Part shown: piece after piece, positions 50,243 through 58,184 of the stretch
Position numbering within the stretch: position 1 is the first letter of the stretch
How the letters are laid out: the number at the start of each line of letters is the position of its first letter
DNA from: Pseudonocardia alaniniphila
GTDB taxonomy: Bacteria; Actinomycetota; Actinomycetes; Mycobacteriales; Pseudonocardiaceae
NCBI RefSeq assembly: GCF_022524485.1
Contig: NZ_JAKXMK010000041.1
Coordinates: 1-64,000, forward strand
Reading direction: 5' to 3'
DNA: 64,000 nt
The notes under the pieces: model-generated
The model's input: the letters and a program-made list of their open reading frames with translations, nothing else
Told to the model about the DNA's origin: nothing
The model's database searches: none
Program-made: the position numbers and the translations under genes

Positions 50243-51367
50243 ATGACATCCGCGCTTCGGGATGCGCGCGACGCCCAGGGGTGGACGCTGGAGCAGACTG
50301 CCGTCCGTCTGTTGAGATTGGCCGAGAGTCGTGGGGCGGCGCTCAGCGTCAGTCGCGCGAGTCTGCGCCAGATGATCTCGGACATGGAACGCGGGCGGCG
50401 TAAGCCCGGGCACTACAAGCCGTTGCTGTGCGACCTGTTCGGGCGGACAGCCGACGAGCTCGGCTTCCCCGACGACCAGCCTGAGGCAGTCCTGGTTCCT
50501 GCGGTGGATCTCAGTGCGATGCTCTCCCAGGCGTCGGCAGTCACGCCGGCCACGGTCCAGGATCTCCAGCGACAGGTGGACGGGCTCAGAACGCTCGATC
50601 GCCAGCTTGGCTCTCCGGCCGTCATCGAACCGACCCGTCACCTGGTCAACACCGTGCAGGACCTGATGTCGCACGTCTTCGCCTGCGGGATCCGCAGCAC
50701 GCTGGCGGCGGTTCTGTCCGACGCAGCAGCCTTGAATGCCTGGCAGGTACTCAACGCAGGAGAGGTGCAGGGAGCCTGGAAGCTGCACGACCTCGCACGG
50801 ACTGCAGGTCTCGAATCCGCTCAACCGCATCTACTCGCACACGCGATGGGGGAGCAGACCTACGGTTTGCTTGACCTCGACCGGCCAGCCGACGCACTCC
50901 AGCTGATCGAGGCAGCACGTGAAGTCGCCGGCACTCGCGTCCCGCAGCTGCTCCGCGCGTGGTTGCACGCAGCCGAAGCCGAGGTACACGCGGCGCTCGG
51001 TGACGGGCTCAAGTGCCGGGCGGCTCTGGATGCTGCGACGAAGACGCTACCCAGCGACACGAACAACGCCGAGACACCGTACGTCTCACTCGACGAATGG
51101 CATCTGGAGCGATGGCGAGGCAACGTCCTTGCCAAACTCGGCGACTCGACCGCCCTACAGTCATTACTGGTCGCACTAGAAGGCACGCCCAGCACCTTCG
51201 TCCGAGCAGCCGCATCTCTGCATTGCGACATCGCCCAATCACTGGCGATGCGCGGTGACCGTGCAGCCTCTCTGCGTCATGCCCAGCAGGCGCGAACCCT
51301 GGCGAGGCAGACGGGGTCGGTACGTCAGCTCAAGCGGATCGACGTCGTTATGCGGAAGACGGCCTGA
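50243..51367 (+). CDS. XRE-type regulator with TPR-like domain
   Basis: A 374-residue protein. The first 75 residues contain an XRE helix-turn-helix (LRDARDAQGWTLEQTAVRLL to RQMISDMERGRRKP). The rest is helical repeats (AWLHAAEAEVHAALGDGLKCRAALDAAT), resembling quorum/pheromone-type TPR regulators. It probably keeps the transfer and excision operon silent or activates it on a signal. Its end overlaps the converging NUDIX gene by 20 bp. Confidence 0.85.
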   Translation: MTSALRDARDAQGWTLEQTAVRLLRLAESRGAALSVSRASLRQMISDMERGRRKPGHYKPLLCDLFGRTADELGFPDDQPEAVLVPAVDLSAMLSQASAVTPATVQDLQRQVDGLRTLDRQLGSPAVIEPTRHLVNTVQDLMSHVFACGIRSTLAAVLSDAAALNAWQVLNAGEVQGAWKLHDLARTAGLESAQPHLLAHAMGEQTYGLLDLDRPADALQLIEAAREVAGTRVPQLLRAWLHAAEAEVHAALGDGLKCRAALDAATKTLPSDTNNAETPYVSLDEWHLERWRGNVLAKLGDSTALQSLLVALEGTPSTFVRAAASLHCDIAQSLAMRGDRAASLRHAQQARTLARQTGSVRQLKRIDVVMRKTA

Positions 51368-51932
51368 ACTCGACCCCGCGGCTCAGAGCCAGCAGTTGGA
51401 GGAGAGCTACAAGCGTGCCGGCGCCCAAGATCTCACGATCAGCGATAAGCCGAGGGACGTCGGCGAGGGGCACCCATCGCATCTCGCCCGCTTCCTCGAC
51501 GTCTGTCGGTTCCCCGATCTTCTCGAACGACCGCCACAAAAAGATGTCGATGCGCTCGTTGACCATTCCGGGTATCGGCTGGAAGTCGATCAGGTGTTCC
51601 GGTTCACCGTGCGGTTGCCAGCCGCTCTCTTCCCTGGCCTCCCGTGCTGCCGTTGCGGCGGGAGATTCCCCTGGCTCTACAAGACCGCCGAGTAGCTCGT
51701 ATCCCCACGCATCGACAGCGAAGCGATGGCGACGAAGCATCAAGACCTCGTCGTTCTCGTTGACCAGCACCGCTATCGCGACTGGCTTCATGTGCACGAC
51801 GTGATGTTCGAAACGTCGACCGTCCGGAGGTTCGATGTCGACCAGCGTAAGACGAATCCACTCATCGTCATAAATCGTCCGCTCGCCATGGCGGACAGTT
51901 CGGTGAGCCTCTGGCTGAGAAGAGCCGGTCAC
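51348..51932 (-). CDS. NUDIX hydrolase, Pif-like
   Basis: A 194-residue NUDIX protein; the box GGLVEPGESPAATAAREAREESGW holds the GX5EX7REUXEEXGU pattern. NUDIX enzymes hydrolyse nucleoside-diphosphate derivatives. In pSAM2 the immunity protein Pif is a NUDIX protein that blocks incoming transfer of the same element; by type and position this is the equivalent. It is convergent with the XRE gene. Confidence 0.85.
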   Translation of the reverse strand: MTGSSQPEAHRTVRHGERTIYDDEWIRLTLVDIEPPDGRRFEHHVVHMKPVAIAVLVNENDEVLMLRRHRFAVDAWGYELLGGLVEPGESPAATAAREAREESGWQPHGEPEHLIDFQPIPGMVNERIDIFLWRSFEKIGEPTDVEEAGEMRWVPLADVPRLIADREILGAGTLVALLQLLALSRGVEFRPSSA

Positions 51933-52037
51933 TCAGGAAGTCTACCAGCGGGCCAACAACGCAGCTGAGCGCAAACCGGGCCTGGTATCCGATGGCAGGC
52001 ACGCAGCGAGCGGACAGGCGATGGTCCGACGCGGGCA

Positions 52038-52505
52038 CTAGAAGCCACGGAACACCCCGTCCTCGGCCACGTTGTCGGCGAAGTTGGCCCAGTCCAGGTT
52101 CGCCAGGGACAGGTTGTTCTCCACCGCCCACAGGTAGGTGACTACCACCCGGAACTCGGCTCGCGGTTCCTCGTTCAGGTCGGCGTACTCGGGCTCGGGG
52201 TAGGGCACCGGCACGACGAGGAGCGGGTGACCGGACGAGGCCAATGCTTCGTGGTCGGCGACGAAGAAGAAGTGGATCCCATTGAAAGGTTCCGGGAGCA
52301 GGCTACGCAGCTGGGCTGCGGTCAGATCCCGGTATACCTCGTCATCGACAATGTCGACGGTGGCCAGGAATCCCTCCTCCGACGGAGTCCGGACGCCTGC
52401 GCAGAGGGCTTGCCACGATCGCTCGCTACTGAAATCGGTGCGCACGAGGAGCACTGCCCCGAAAGGCCGCAGCGCGGGGGGTGTCGTCGGGTCAGGGGAA
52501 GTCAC
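52038..52505 (-). CDS. DUF6924-like protein
   Basis: A 155-residue protein: AVLLVRTDFSSERSWQALC, GIHFFFVADHEAL and FRVVVTYLWAVENNLSLANLDW. Similar actinobacterial proteins are listed as DUF6924 with unknown function. It is cargo of the element and may be an independent gene, as it has a 105-bp gap to the NUDIX gene. Confidence 0.75.
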   Translation of the reverse strand: MTSPDPTTPPALRPFGAVLLVRTDFSSERSWQALCAGVRTPSEEGFLATVDIVDDEVYRDLTAAQLRSLLPEPFNGIHFFFVADHEALASSGHPLLVVPVPYPEPEYADLNEEPRAEFRVVVTYLWAVENNLSLANLDWANFADNVAEDGVFRGF

Positions 52506-52525
52506 GGCGGCACGATAGCCGTGGT

Positions 52526-53080
52526 CACCGAGGACGACTCAACACCGTACGGGCGTCGCCACGAGGCCGATCACGGGGTGCCAAACATGTGGTGAGACCG
52601 ATCGCCAGTCCTGCTCGACCGGACGGGCCCGGCATGTCGGCAGTCGGCACGTTGGCAGGAAGGTCTTGGGCGGTGAGGACTTTCTATACGTCTTCAAGCC
52701 GTCCCCTGCCGGGGACGGGCCGGACCGCGCCGGACGGCATGCGCGGCCGCTCCCTCCCGCCTTCGGCTCCCGGGCGGCCGCGCGCCTATGGGCCGCCGGC
52801 CATGCGCCGGCAAGAGGGTGCTGTGTGACGTGCGGGAGGTCATCCCCGCTGGCCGCTGATCGTCTTAGCGTGCCCGAACGGCGTCAACCCCGCTGCGCGC
52901 CCCGATCCCGCCGGTGGTGGCGTCGAGCAGGGATGCACAAGCGGGGTTGTGGTCGGGTAGCGGGATCGGGGTCCCGGGTTGACGCCGCCCGGTCCCGCCA
53001 AGTGCAGGCCAGGATCGCGGGGATGGGGCGCAGTCTGCGAATCCTGCCAAGTCGGGACCTTCAGCTCGTACTGTCATCCC
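52526..53080. other. 555-bp non-coding region with strong hairpins
   Basis: Three inverted repeats: CCGTCCCC/GGGGACGG at 52699-52718, a 10-bp GCGCGGCCGC pair at 52741-52750 and 52774-52783, and a two-part long stem (GGCGTCAACCC at 52880 with 52976-52986; CCCCGATCCCGC at 52900 with 52960-52971). AACCCCGCT (52886) can also pair with AGCGGGGTT (52940), which excludes the outer stem. No coding frame fits. It may be a single-strand origin, transfer locus or structured leader for the next gene. Confidence 0.6.
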
Positions 53081-53374
53081 ATGAGCGCCAGCGCAGACCC
53101 AATGCCCTCGCCACCGTTCCCCGCGACCGACTCTCCGGTCCTCTGGATGATCGTGCAGAACGCCATGTCCGCGTATGAGACCGGAGAGACGGACGTCCGC
53201 GGCGCGATCATCCATGCAGCAGTTCACGGGTGGTACGAGGGACACGCGCAGGGCGAGGACGCCTGCCCCGGCTGCGACTTCCGCGGCGAACTGCCCAAGC
53301 AACAGTGGAAGGGCGACGTCGATAACCGCGCCGCGTGGGCGTCCGGCAAACGTCAACCTGACCTTGACACCTGA
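53081..53374 (+). CDS. Small hypothetical protein with CPGC motif
   Basis: A 97-residue protein: helical start (PVLWMIVQNAMSAYETGETD), AAVHGWYEGHAQGEDACPGC, then DFRGELPKQQW. The H-x-W...CxxC pattern suggests metal binding. The segment recalls actinobacterial proteins found beside regulators, but I cannot name a family. AICE cargo. Confidence 0.65.
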   Translation: MSASADPMPSPPFPATDSPVLWMIVQNAMSAYETGETDVRGAIIHAAVHGWYEGHAQGEDACPGCDFRGELPKQQWKGDVDNRAAWASGKRQPDLDT

Positions 53375-53411
53375 CGAATGATCTCCCCAGAGTTCTGGAG
53401 AACGGATGAGC

Positions 53412-54008
53412 TTAGAGGGGGACTGGTGCTGGACCGATCTCAAGGGCTACGACCTCTGGCGCGACCGTTCGGGCGAACGCAAGAGTGTGCTGCAGTCGGG
53501 GGTCCGGGGCTGCCTTGCTCGGTGTGTCGTACTCGCCGGTGACGAGCAGCCCGTCCCGGGTGGCGTCGGGTCCCGAGATCAACGTGATAATGAAGCCGTT
53601 CCACTCTGCGCGACCCGCACTCGCGAAGAGCCGCTTGGCGGCGTCGTCGAGTTGGGCGCGTGAGTAACGCACGAGGCGGATGGTGAGTGCGATGTCTCGC
53701 CGCGCGGCTTCCGCACGGACAGTGTCGTGCAGAGGCGACTCGCCGGCCCAGAGCAGGGTCGTTGCTTTGCCCGCCGCGTCGTTGATGCCGCCGACGTAAC
53801 CGGCATCGCGGATCCCCGGAAGCTCAACCAGCCATGTTGTGAAGGTGCCCAGCTCCCTCTGGTTGGCCAGTAGCGCCGGATCGACAGACGCCAGGTATTC
53901 GTCTGACGAGCCCGGCACCGGATGCTGCTGCGACACCTGCCGATTGTGCCCCGGATCTTGGAGCGAGCGAACAACAATGAGGCCGAGACTTTTGGAGCGG
54001 GGGGCCAT
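53412..54008 (-). CDS. Hypothetical cargo protein
   Basis: A 198-residue reading from ATG 54008. The second part looks real: DEYLASVDPALLANQREL, TTWLVELPGIRDAGYVGG, and WNGFIITLISGPDATRDG. The N-terminal 25 residues overlap the candidate integrase arm site. No family recognised; last gene before attR. Confidence 0.65.
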   Translation of the reverse strand: MAPRSKSLGLIVVRSLQDPGHNRQVSQQHPVPGSSDEYLASVDPALLANQRELGTFTTWLVELPGIRDAGYVGGINDAAGKATTLLWAGESPLHDTVRAEAARRDIALTIRLVRYSRAQLDDAAKRLFASAGRAEWNGFIITLISGPDATRDGLLVTGEYDTPSKAAPDPRLQHTLAFARTVAPEVVALEIGPAPVPL

Positions 54009-54029
54009 GTACAGCAGCGAAGTACAGCA
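54009..54029 (+). repeat. Double 7-mer GTACAGC, right arm
   Basis: GTACAGC at 54009 and 54022, 13 bp apart, with GCGAA between, as at 42964-42984. It lies 84 bp inside attR. Confidence 0.6.
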
Positions 54030-54113
54030 GCCGCACCAGCCGTAGGCATCCCGCCGGAGCCGCTGCATGCTGGCTGACCTCGCGCGAAGCCTTAGCAAGC
54101 TTGATCGCCATGA

Positions 54114-54157
54114 GTTCACACCGAAGAGGTCACTGGTTCGATCCCAGTATCGCCCAC
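54114..54157 (+). repeat. attR (44-bp direct repeat, copy 2)
   Basis: Identical to 42871-42914. It lacks the 5' half of the tRNA, so it marks the far end of the element and is not a tRNA gene. Confidence 0.95.
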
Positions 54158-54230
54158 CGCCGAACGGCCTGGTCAGGAGCTTCTAATGGAGCTCAGGACC
54201 GGGCCGTTTTGCTGTGCGGGGTCGGGGTGT

Positions 54231-54249
54231 GTGACTAACTGAGTGACTA
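54231..54249 (+). repeat. Double GTGACTA next to a second integrase
   Basis: GTGACTA at 54231 and 54243, 12 bp apart. The second copy overlaps the stop codon of the truncated integrase, just as GTACAGC does for the intact one. Confidence 0.45.
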
Positions 54250-54810
54250 CGGGTTTGGGTGGGGAAGACGGTCCATGATGGTTGCGCCGTCGTTGATCAC
54301 GGGCCGGAGTTGTTTGCGGTAGACGGTCTCGGTGACGGTCGAGCCGCCGGTGTGTCCGACCAGGCGGGCGATGTGTTCGATGGGGACGCCCTCGTCCGAC
54401 AGCAGGGACACGAAGCTGTGTCGTAGCTCGCGTGGTGTCCAGTCCTTGGCGTTGAGGCCTGCCGCGGTGGCGATGCGGCGGAAGCCGCGCCGGACGTTCG
54501 CGGCGTCGAGTGGGGTGCCGGCTTCGGAGGCGAAGACGAGGTCGTGGTCGGCCCAGCGCTCTTTGGCGAGCGTGCGTTGTGCGGTTTGTCTGGCCCGGTG
54601 TTCGCGGAGCGCGTCGATGCATCGTTGGGGGAGGGCGAGGGTGCGGCGGGAGGTGCGGGTCTTGGTGTCGCCGCCTGCTCGGACGGAGCGCCAGACCATC
54701 ATGTGGGGCAGGACCGGTGGGCTCGCGTGGGGGTTGCCGTCAAGGTCGACGTGGCTCCAGGTGAGGGCCCGCAGTTCTTCGGTTCGGGCGCCGGTGAGTA
54801 GGGACAGCAG
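54247..54810 (-). pseudogene. C-terminal remnant of a second AICE-type integrase
   Basis: About 188 codons of a tyrosine recombinase. SLLTGARTEELRALTWSH carries the first arginine, WTPRELRHSFVS the H-x-x-R equivalent (RELRHS), ARLVGHTGG the second histidine and TVTETVYRKQL the tyrosine. The N-terminal half is missing: the frame runs into IS3 at 54811, and beyond the IS there is an unrelated gene. It lies directly next to attR, where the integrase of another element would lie. Confidence 0.9.
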
Positions 54811-54847
54811 TGAACCGCCCCGGGGTGTCCGGAGACTTTGATGTGCC
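54811..54847 (+). repeat. IS3 left inverted repeat
   Basis: 37 bp beginning TGAACCGCCC, imperfect complement of the right end. Confidence 0.88.
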
Positions 54848-54913
54848 CCGAGTTCCCTGGAGGCGGCTTACTGGATGATCACGGTCCTCTGACCCGAGAG
54901 GATCGCCAGTTCC

Positions 54914-55216
54914 GTGCCGAAGAGGTATCCCGCCGAGTTCCGCCGCAAGGTCCTCGACCTGGTTGCTGCGGGCCGTCCCGTCGCTCAGGTCGCCGCTGAT
55001 CTCGATATCAGGGATCAGACGATCTACGTGTGGCGACGCCAGGAGCTGATCGATACCGGCCAGCTTCCGGGCACGACCAGTACCGAGAACGCCGAACTGA
55101 CCGCGGCGCGCAAACGCATCGCCGAACTCGAGGCCGGAGTGGCCATCCATCGCCGAGCTGCACAGCTGCTCGGCGAGGTGGTGTCCCCAAAAGACGTTAC
55201 GAGGCGATCGCGGTGA
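54914..55216 (+). CDS. IS3 OrfA (HTH protein)
   Basis: A 100-residue helix-turn-helix protein: PKRYPAEFRRKVLDLVAAG, AQVAADLDIRDQTIYVW and a coiled leucine segment AARKRIAELEAG. It binds the IS ends. Near its end CCAAAAG (55187-55193) is a -1 slip site for making OrfAB transposase. The GTG at 54914 is the start; its frame ends at TGA 55214-55216. Confidence 0.9.
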   Translation: MPKRYPAEFRRKVLDLVAAGRPVAQVAADLDIRDQTIYVWRRQELIDTGQLPGTTSTENAELTAARKRIAELEAGVAIHRRAAQLLGEVVSPKDVTRRSR

Positions 55217-56058
55217 TGGCCTCGGAGAAGCTGCGCGTTCAGCTCGCCTGCCCAGTGCTCGGCGTCGCCGAGTCCGGCTACTACGACTGGCGCTCGCGCC
55301 CACCCTCGGCCCGCTCGCTGCGCCATGCCTGGCTGACCGAGCAGATCCAGGCCGTCCACCAGGCCTCGTTCGGCACCTACGGCTCGCGCCGCGTGCACGC
55401 CGAGCTGCGTCTCGGACTGGGCATCGTGGTCGGTCACCCCGGCGTGGAGATGCTCATGCGCCGTGCCGGGCTGGTCGGCCTGCCCGGACGTAAGCGTCGC
55501 CGTCCGATCCACGACACCCCGTTCGCCGGCGACCTGGTGGACCGCAACTTCGCTCGCCACCGGCCCAACGAGTTGTGGGTCACCGACATCACCGAGCACC
55601 CCACACGCGAGGGAAAGGTCTACTGCGCGGTCGTGCTGGACGTGCACTCCCGCCGGGTCGTGGGCTGGTCGATCGACGCCTCGCAGACCGCGGCGTTGGC
55701 CACCAACGCGCTGAGCATGGCCATCGCCAACCGCAGCCCGAGACCGCAGACCGCGACCGTGATCCACTCCGACCACGGCGTGCAGTTCACGTCCTGGGCC
55801 TTCACCCGTCGAGCCCGAGAGTCCGGGCTGGTGCCGTCCATGGGCCCGATCGGAAACTGCTACGACAACGCCGTCATCGAGTCCTTCCGCGTGCAGACTG
55901 AGCTGCTCAACCGCCGCCGATGGCGCACCCGCCTCGAGCTCGCCAACGCCCTGTTCGAATACCTGGAGATCTTCCACAACCGCCGCCGACGCCACAGCGC
56001 CCTGGGCATGCTCACACCGATCGAATACGAAAAGCTCCACGCCACCGCGACCGCGTGA
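55192..56058 (+). CDS. IS3 OrfB integrase/transposase domain
   Basis: Read by -1 frameshifting from orfA at 55192, or from its own ATG at 55216 (280 residues). HTH_21 region first (FGTYGSRRVHAELR), then the rve domain with the DDE triad: D in LWVTDITEHP, D in IHSDHGVQFT and E in NCYDNAVIESF. The end HNRRRRHSALGMLTP is typical. It looks intact. Confidence 0.92.
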   Translation, partial: RRYEAIAVMASEKLRVQLACPVLGVAESGYYDWRSRPPSARSLRHAWLTEQIQAVHQASFGTYGSRRVHAELRLGLGIVVGHPGVEMLMRRAGLVGLPGRKRRRPIHDTPFAGDLVDRNFARHRPNELWVTDITEHPTREGKVYCAVVLDVHSRRVVGWSIDASQTAALATNALSMAIANRSPRPQTATVIHSDHGVQFTSWAFTRRARESGLVPSMGPIGNCYDNAVIESFRVQTELLNRRRWRTRLELANALFEYLEIFHNRRRRHSALGMLTPIEYEKLHATATA

Positions 56059-56087
56059 ACCCAGCAACCCGACTCCGCCAAGTCCGA

Positions 56088-56124
56088 GGCACATCAGAGC
56101 CTCCACAGGACCCAGGGCGGTTCA
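56088..56124 (-). repeat. IS3 right inverted repeat
   Basis: 37 bp ending GGGCGGTTCA. It lies 1 bp from the stop codon of the flavoprotein gene at 56126. Confidence 0.88.
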
Positions 56125-56125
56125 C

Positions 56126-57343
56126 TCAGACGGACCCGGTGACCTGTTCCTTGATGCCCAGGAGCGCGCGCCCGTAGATCTCCCTGCCCAGCGACGTCGA
56201 GACCCCCGCATGCCGGGATCCGGTGGCCAGGTCGCGCCAGAACCGCTGGAGCGGGTTGCTGCGACGGAAGCCCGCGGTTCCGCCGATGTCGAGCAGCAGT
56301 TCCATCGCCTCCCGGCACCGCTGCATGACCACGCCGTTGTCCATCCTGATGCGGGCCCGGGCCGCAACGTCCAACCGGCGGCCCTCGATCGAGGCGGTCT
56401 CGATGTCGGCGGCCGCGCGGTAGGCGTGCAGCCGGGCGGTGTCGATGAGCGACGCGGCCTCGGCGATCCCCAACTGGACACTCGGCGAGCGGACCGCGTC
56501 GGTGTAGGTCGAGCTGGTGATCGGCTTCCCGTCACTTAGCGTCTCGAGCACATGTTCCAACGCACCCTGAGCCATCCCGATGATCGGGCCCGCGAGCGAC
56601 ACCCGCAGCCACGATTGAACCCGCGCGAGATAGACACGCTCGCCCTCCTGCCACCGCTGCCGCGAACCGCGCAACCTCCGCGCGGCCATGGTGCGGTACT
56701 CCGGCACGAACACATCACCCACGACGACGCTGTCGCTGCCGGTGCCCTCCATACCGGCCACGTCCCAGCTGTCTTTCACCTCGACGTCGCAGGCCGGGAC
56801 AAGGACGAGGCGGGCATCGGGCTCCGGCGTCGAGCCGGCATCGACGAGCACCCGCAACAGCACCCACTGCGCCTGATGGATCCCCGAGGCGTAGCGCCAT
56901 TCCCCGCTGACCCTGATCCCACCCGGCACCGACCGCACCGAGTTCGACCCGGCACTTTTCAGCGCCGCGCTCACCGCCGCGTGAGCGTCCGTGCCCCAGA
57001 TGTCATGCCGGGCCTCATCGTCGAACAGCGAGGCCATGAACGCGGAACCGCAATAGATCTTCCCGACCCAGGCGCTCGATCCGCAGCCACGAGCCAGCTC
57101 CGCGAACACGTCGATGACCGTGCGCACGCCGGCCTCGCGGCCACCGAACCTCCGTGGCGCGGTCAACGTGTAGAAGCCCTCGGCACGCAGCGCCGCGTCC
57201 ACCTCCGGCGTCAGATTCCCCCGCTGTTCGGTCTCCGCCGCATGAGACCGCAGCAGCGGCACCAGCTCCCGAGCGGCAGCAATCAACTCCGCCCGTTCAG
57301 CCGGGTCGTTGAGTTCGGTCGGAACAGACACGGACGCACTCAT
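56126..57343 (-). CDS. HsaA-like flavin-dependent monooxygenase / acyl-CoA dehydrogenase fold
   Basis: A 405-residue protein with FYTLTAPRRFGGREAGVRT, GCGSSAWVGKIYCGSAF, MEGTGSDSVVVGDVFVPE and GTAGFRRSNPLQRFWRD. It has the HsaA/oxygenase-type segments of the protein at 6833 and lacks a clear YEG base. It likely oxidises an aromatic substrate with reduced flavin. The TGA stop lies 1 bp from the IS3 end, so its natural C-terminus may have been trimmed or kept by chance. ATG at 57343. Confidence 0.85.
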   Translation of the reverse strand: MSASVSVPTELNDPAERAELIAAARELVPLLRSHAAETEQRGNLTPEVDAALRAEGFYTLTAPRRFGGREAGVRTVIDVFAELARGCGSSAWVGKIYCGSAFMASLFDDEARHDIWGTDAHAAVSAALKSAGSNSVRSVPGGIRVSGEWRYASGIHQAQWVLLRVLVDAGSTPEPDARLVLVPACDVEVKDSWDVAGMEGTGSDSVVVGDVFVPEYRTMAARRLRGSRQRWQEGERVYLARVQSWLRVSLAGPIIGMAQGALEHVLETLSDGKPITSSTYTDAVRSPSVQLGIAEAASLIDTARLHAYRAAADIETASIEGRRLDVAARARIRMDNGVVMQRCREAMELLLDIGGTAGFRRSNPLQRFWRDLATGSRHAGVSTSLGREIYGRALLGIKEQVTGSV

Positions 57344-57726
57344 AAGTCCCCTCGATGCTGTGGGCAATTTCGCCCGGTCTGCGAACGATCACCGGAATGG
57401 ACATGAAAGCCTGCTCCGATCGAGCGTCGCCTGACATCGACCAGACCCAGGCTGGAGCCGATGACTTCGGAGGCTGCCCAGGACGCTGGGCATGTCATTC
57501 CGTGCTCCCCTCGAATGTCACTTCGTTCGCTGCGCAGACATTCGCCGCGCAACGGTGGCCAGCTCATGGACATGACTTGTGGGCACGCGCGATCCTGGCA
57601 CATTCTCGATATTTCGCTTCGGATCATTCGGGGGTGAAGATGCTCCCAGCGCTATCAGCGAGAGTAAGCACCCGACGGCGCTACAGCGAGTTCGGTCAGG
57701 CGTTAGGGACGTCCGCGGCGGACTGC
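57344..57726. other. Upstream region of the flavoprotein gene
   Basis: 383 bp. No family-like frame on either strand; it should hold the promoter of the flavoprotein gene. Confidence 0.5.
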
Positions 57727-58184
57727 TCATACGCGGCGGACCGGAGGGCGGCGACGCAGTGATTGCAGGTCCGAGTGTGATGCGCTGGTGTTGGCGAGGA
57801 ACTGGGTTAAGCAGGTCGACGAACCGGCTTGGCTGCTCGACGTGCGGGGAGTGCCCCACCCTCTCGAAGACCTGCAGGCTGCTGCCGGGAAACCGGTCGT
57901 GGGCACTCACCGTGCGCGATCGGGATGACCGAGTCCCTGTTGCCGCCGACGAGCAAGACCGGGATGTCGGCGAGCAGATAGAGCCGCTCGGTACCCACCA
58001 GGCGCTGGCCTGACCAGTCGAGCCCTCCGCGCACGGTTCGAAGGCGCCGCGAGCCCCGTCGTCGGTGAAGGAGGTGAATGCGCTGGCCAGTCCGTCGAGC
58101 CCCGGTGCGTCCAAGTGTTGGATGCGTTCGGTCTTGTACCACCCGTCGATGTAGACGAACTGGTCGTTCTCCGCCTCGTCCGCA
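57727..58184 (-). pseudogene. Remnant of an alpha/beta hydrolase
   Basis: Hydrolase sequence is spread over several frames: YIDGWYKTERIQHLDAPGLDG, GGLDWSGQRLVGTERLYLLA, PVLLVGGNRDSVIPIAHGE, then HDRFPGSSLQVFERVGHSPH with the active-site His and VDLL..TQFLANTSASHSD. At least three frameshifts are needed to join them. The nucleophile half is missing; the gene is cut by the IS3 OrfA remnant. Confidence 0.75.

Larger units (their letters stand above)
42871..54157. mobile_element. AICE (pSAM2-like integrative and conjugative element)
   Basis: An 11.2-kb element bounded by a 44-bp perfect direct repeat derived from tRNA-Val(CAC). Order from the tRNA: integrase, excisionase, RepSA-type rolling-circle initiator, four small plasmid genes, FtsK-like translocase, its membrane partner, two small genes (one SCO3933/Pra-like), a divergent XRE regulator, a NUDIX protein like pSAM2 Pif, then cargo (DUF6924 protein, two hypothetical proteins). 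All modules of integration, replication, double-stranded DNA transfer and immunity are present and intact, so the element may be mobile. No resistance or biosynthetic cargo is seen. Confidence 0.93.
54811..56124. mobile_element. IS3-family insertion sequence
   Basis: A 1314-bp element. Both ends begin TGAACCGCCC and finish TGATGTGCC over 37-bp imperfect inverted repeats (54811-54847 and 56088-56124). Two overlapping frames, orfA and orfB, with a -1 frameshift site between. The flanks (CAG on the left, CTC on the right) show no target duplication, which fits a deletion next to the element after insertion. Confidence 0.92.

Noticed and set aside
54114..54157. A further tRNA-Val gene
   Set aside because: Only the 3' half from the anticodon loop is present; no 5' acceptor or D arm.
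54811..56124. Target-site duplication of the IS3 element
   Set aside because: The bases next to both ends (CAG and CTC) do not match in direct orientation.
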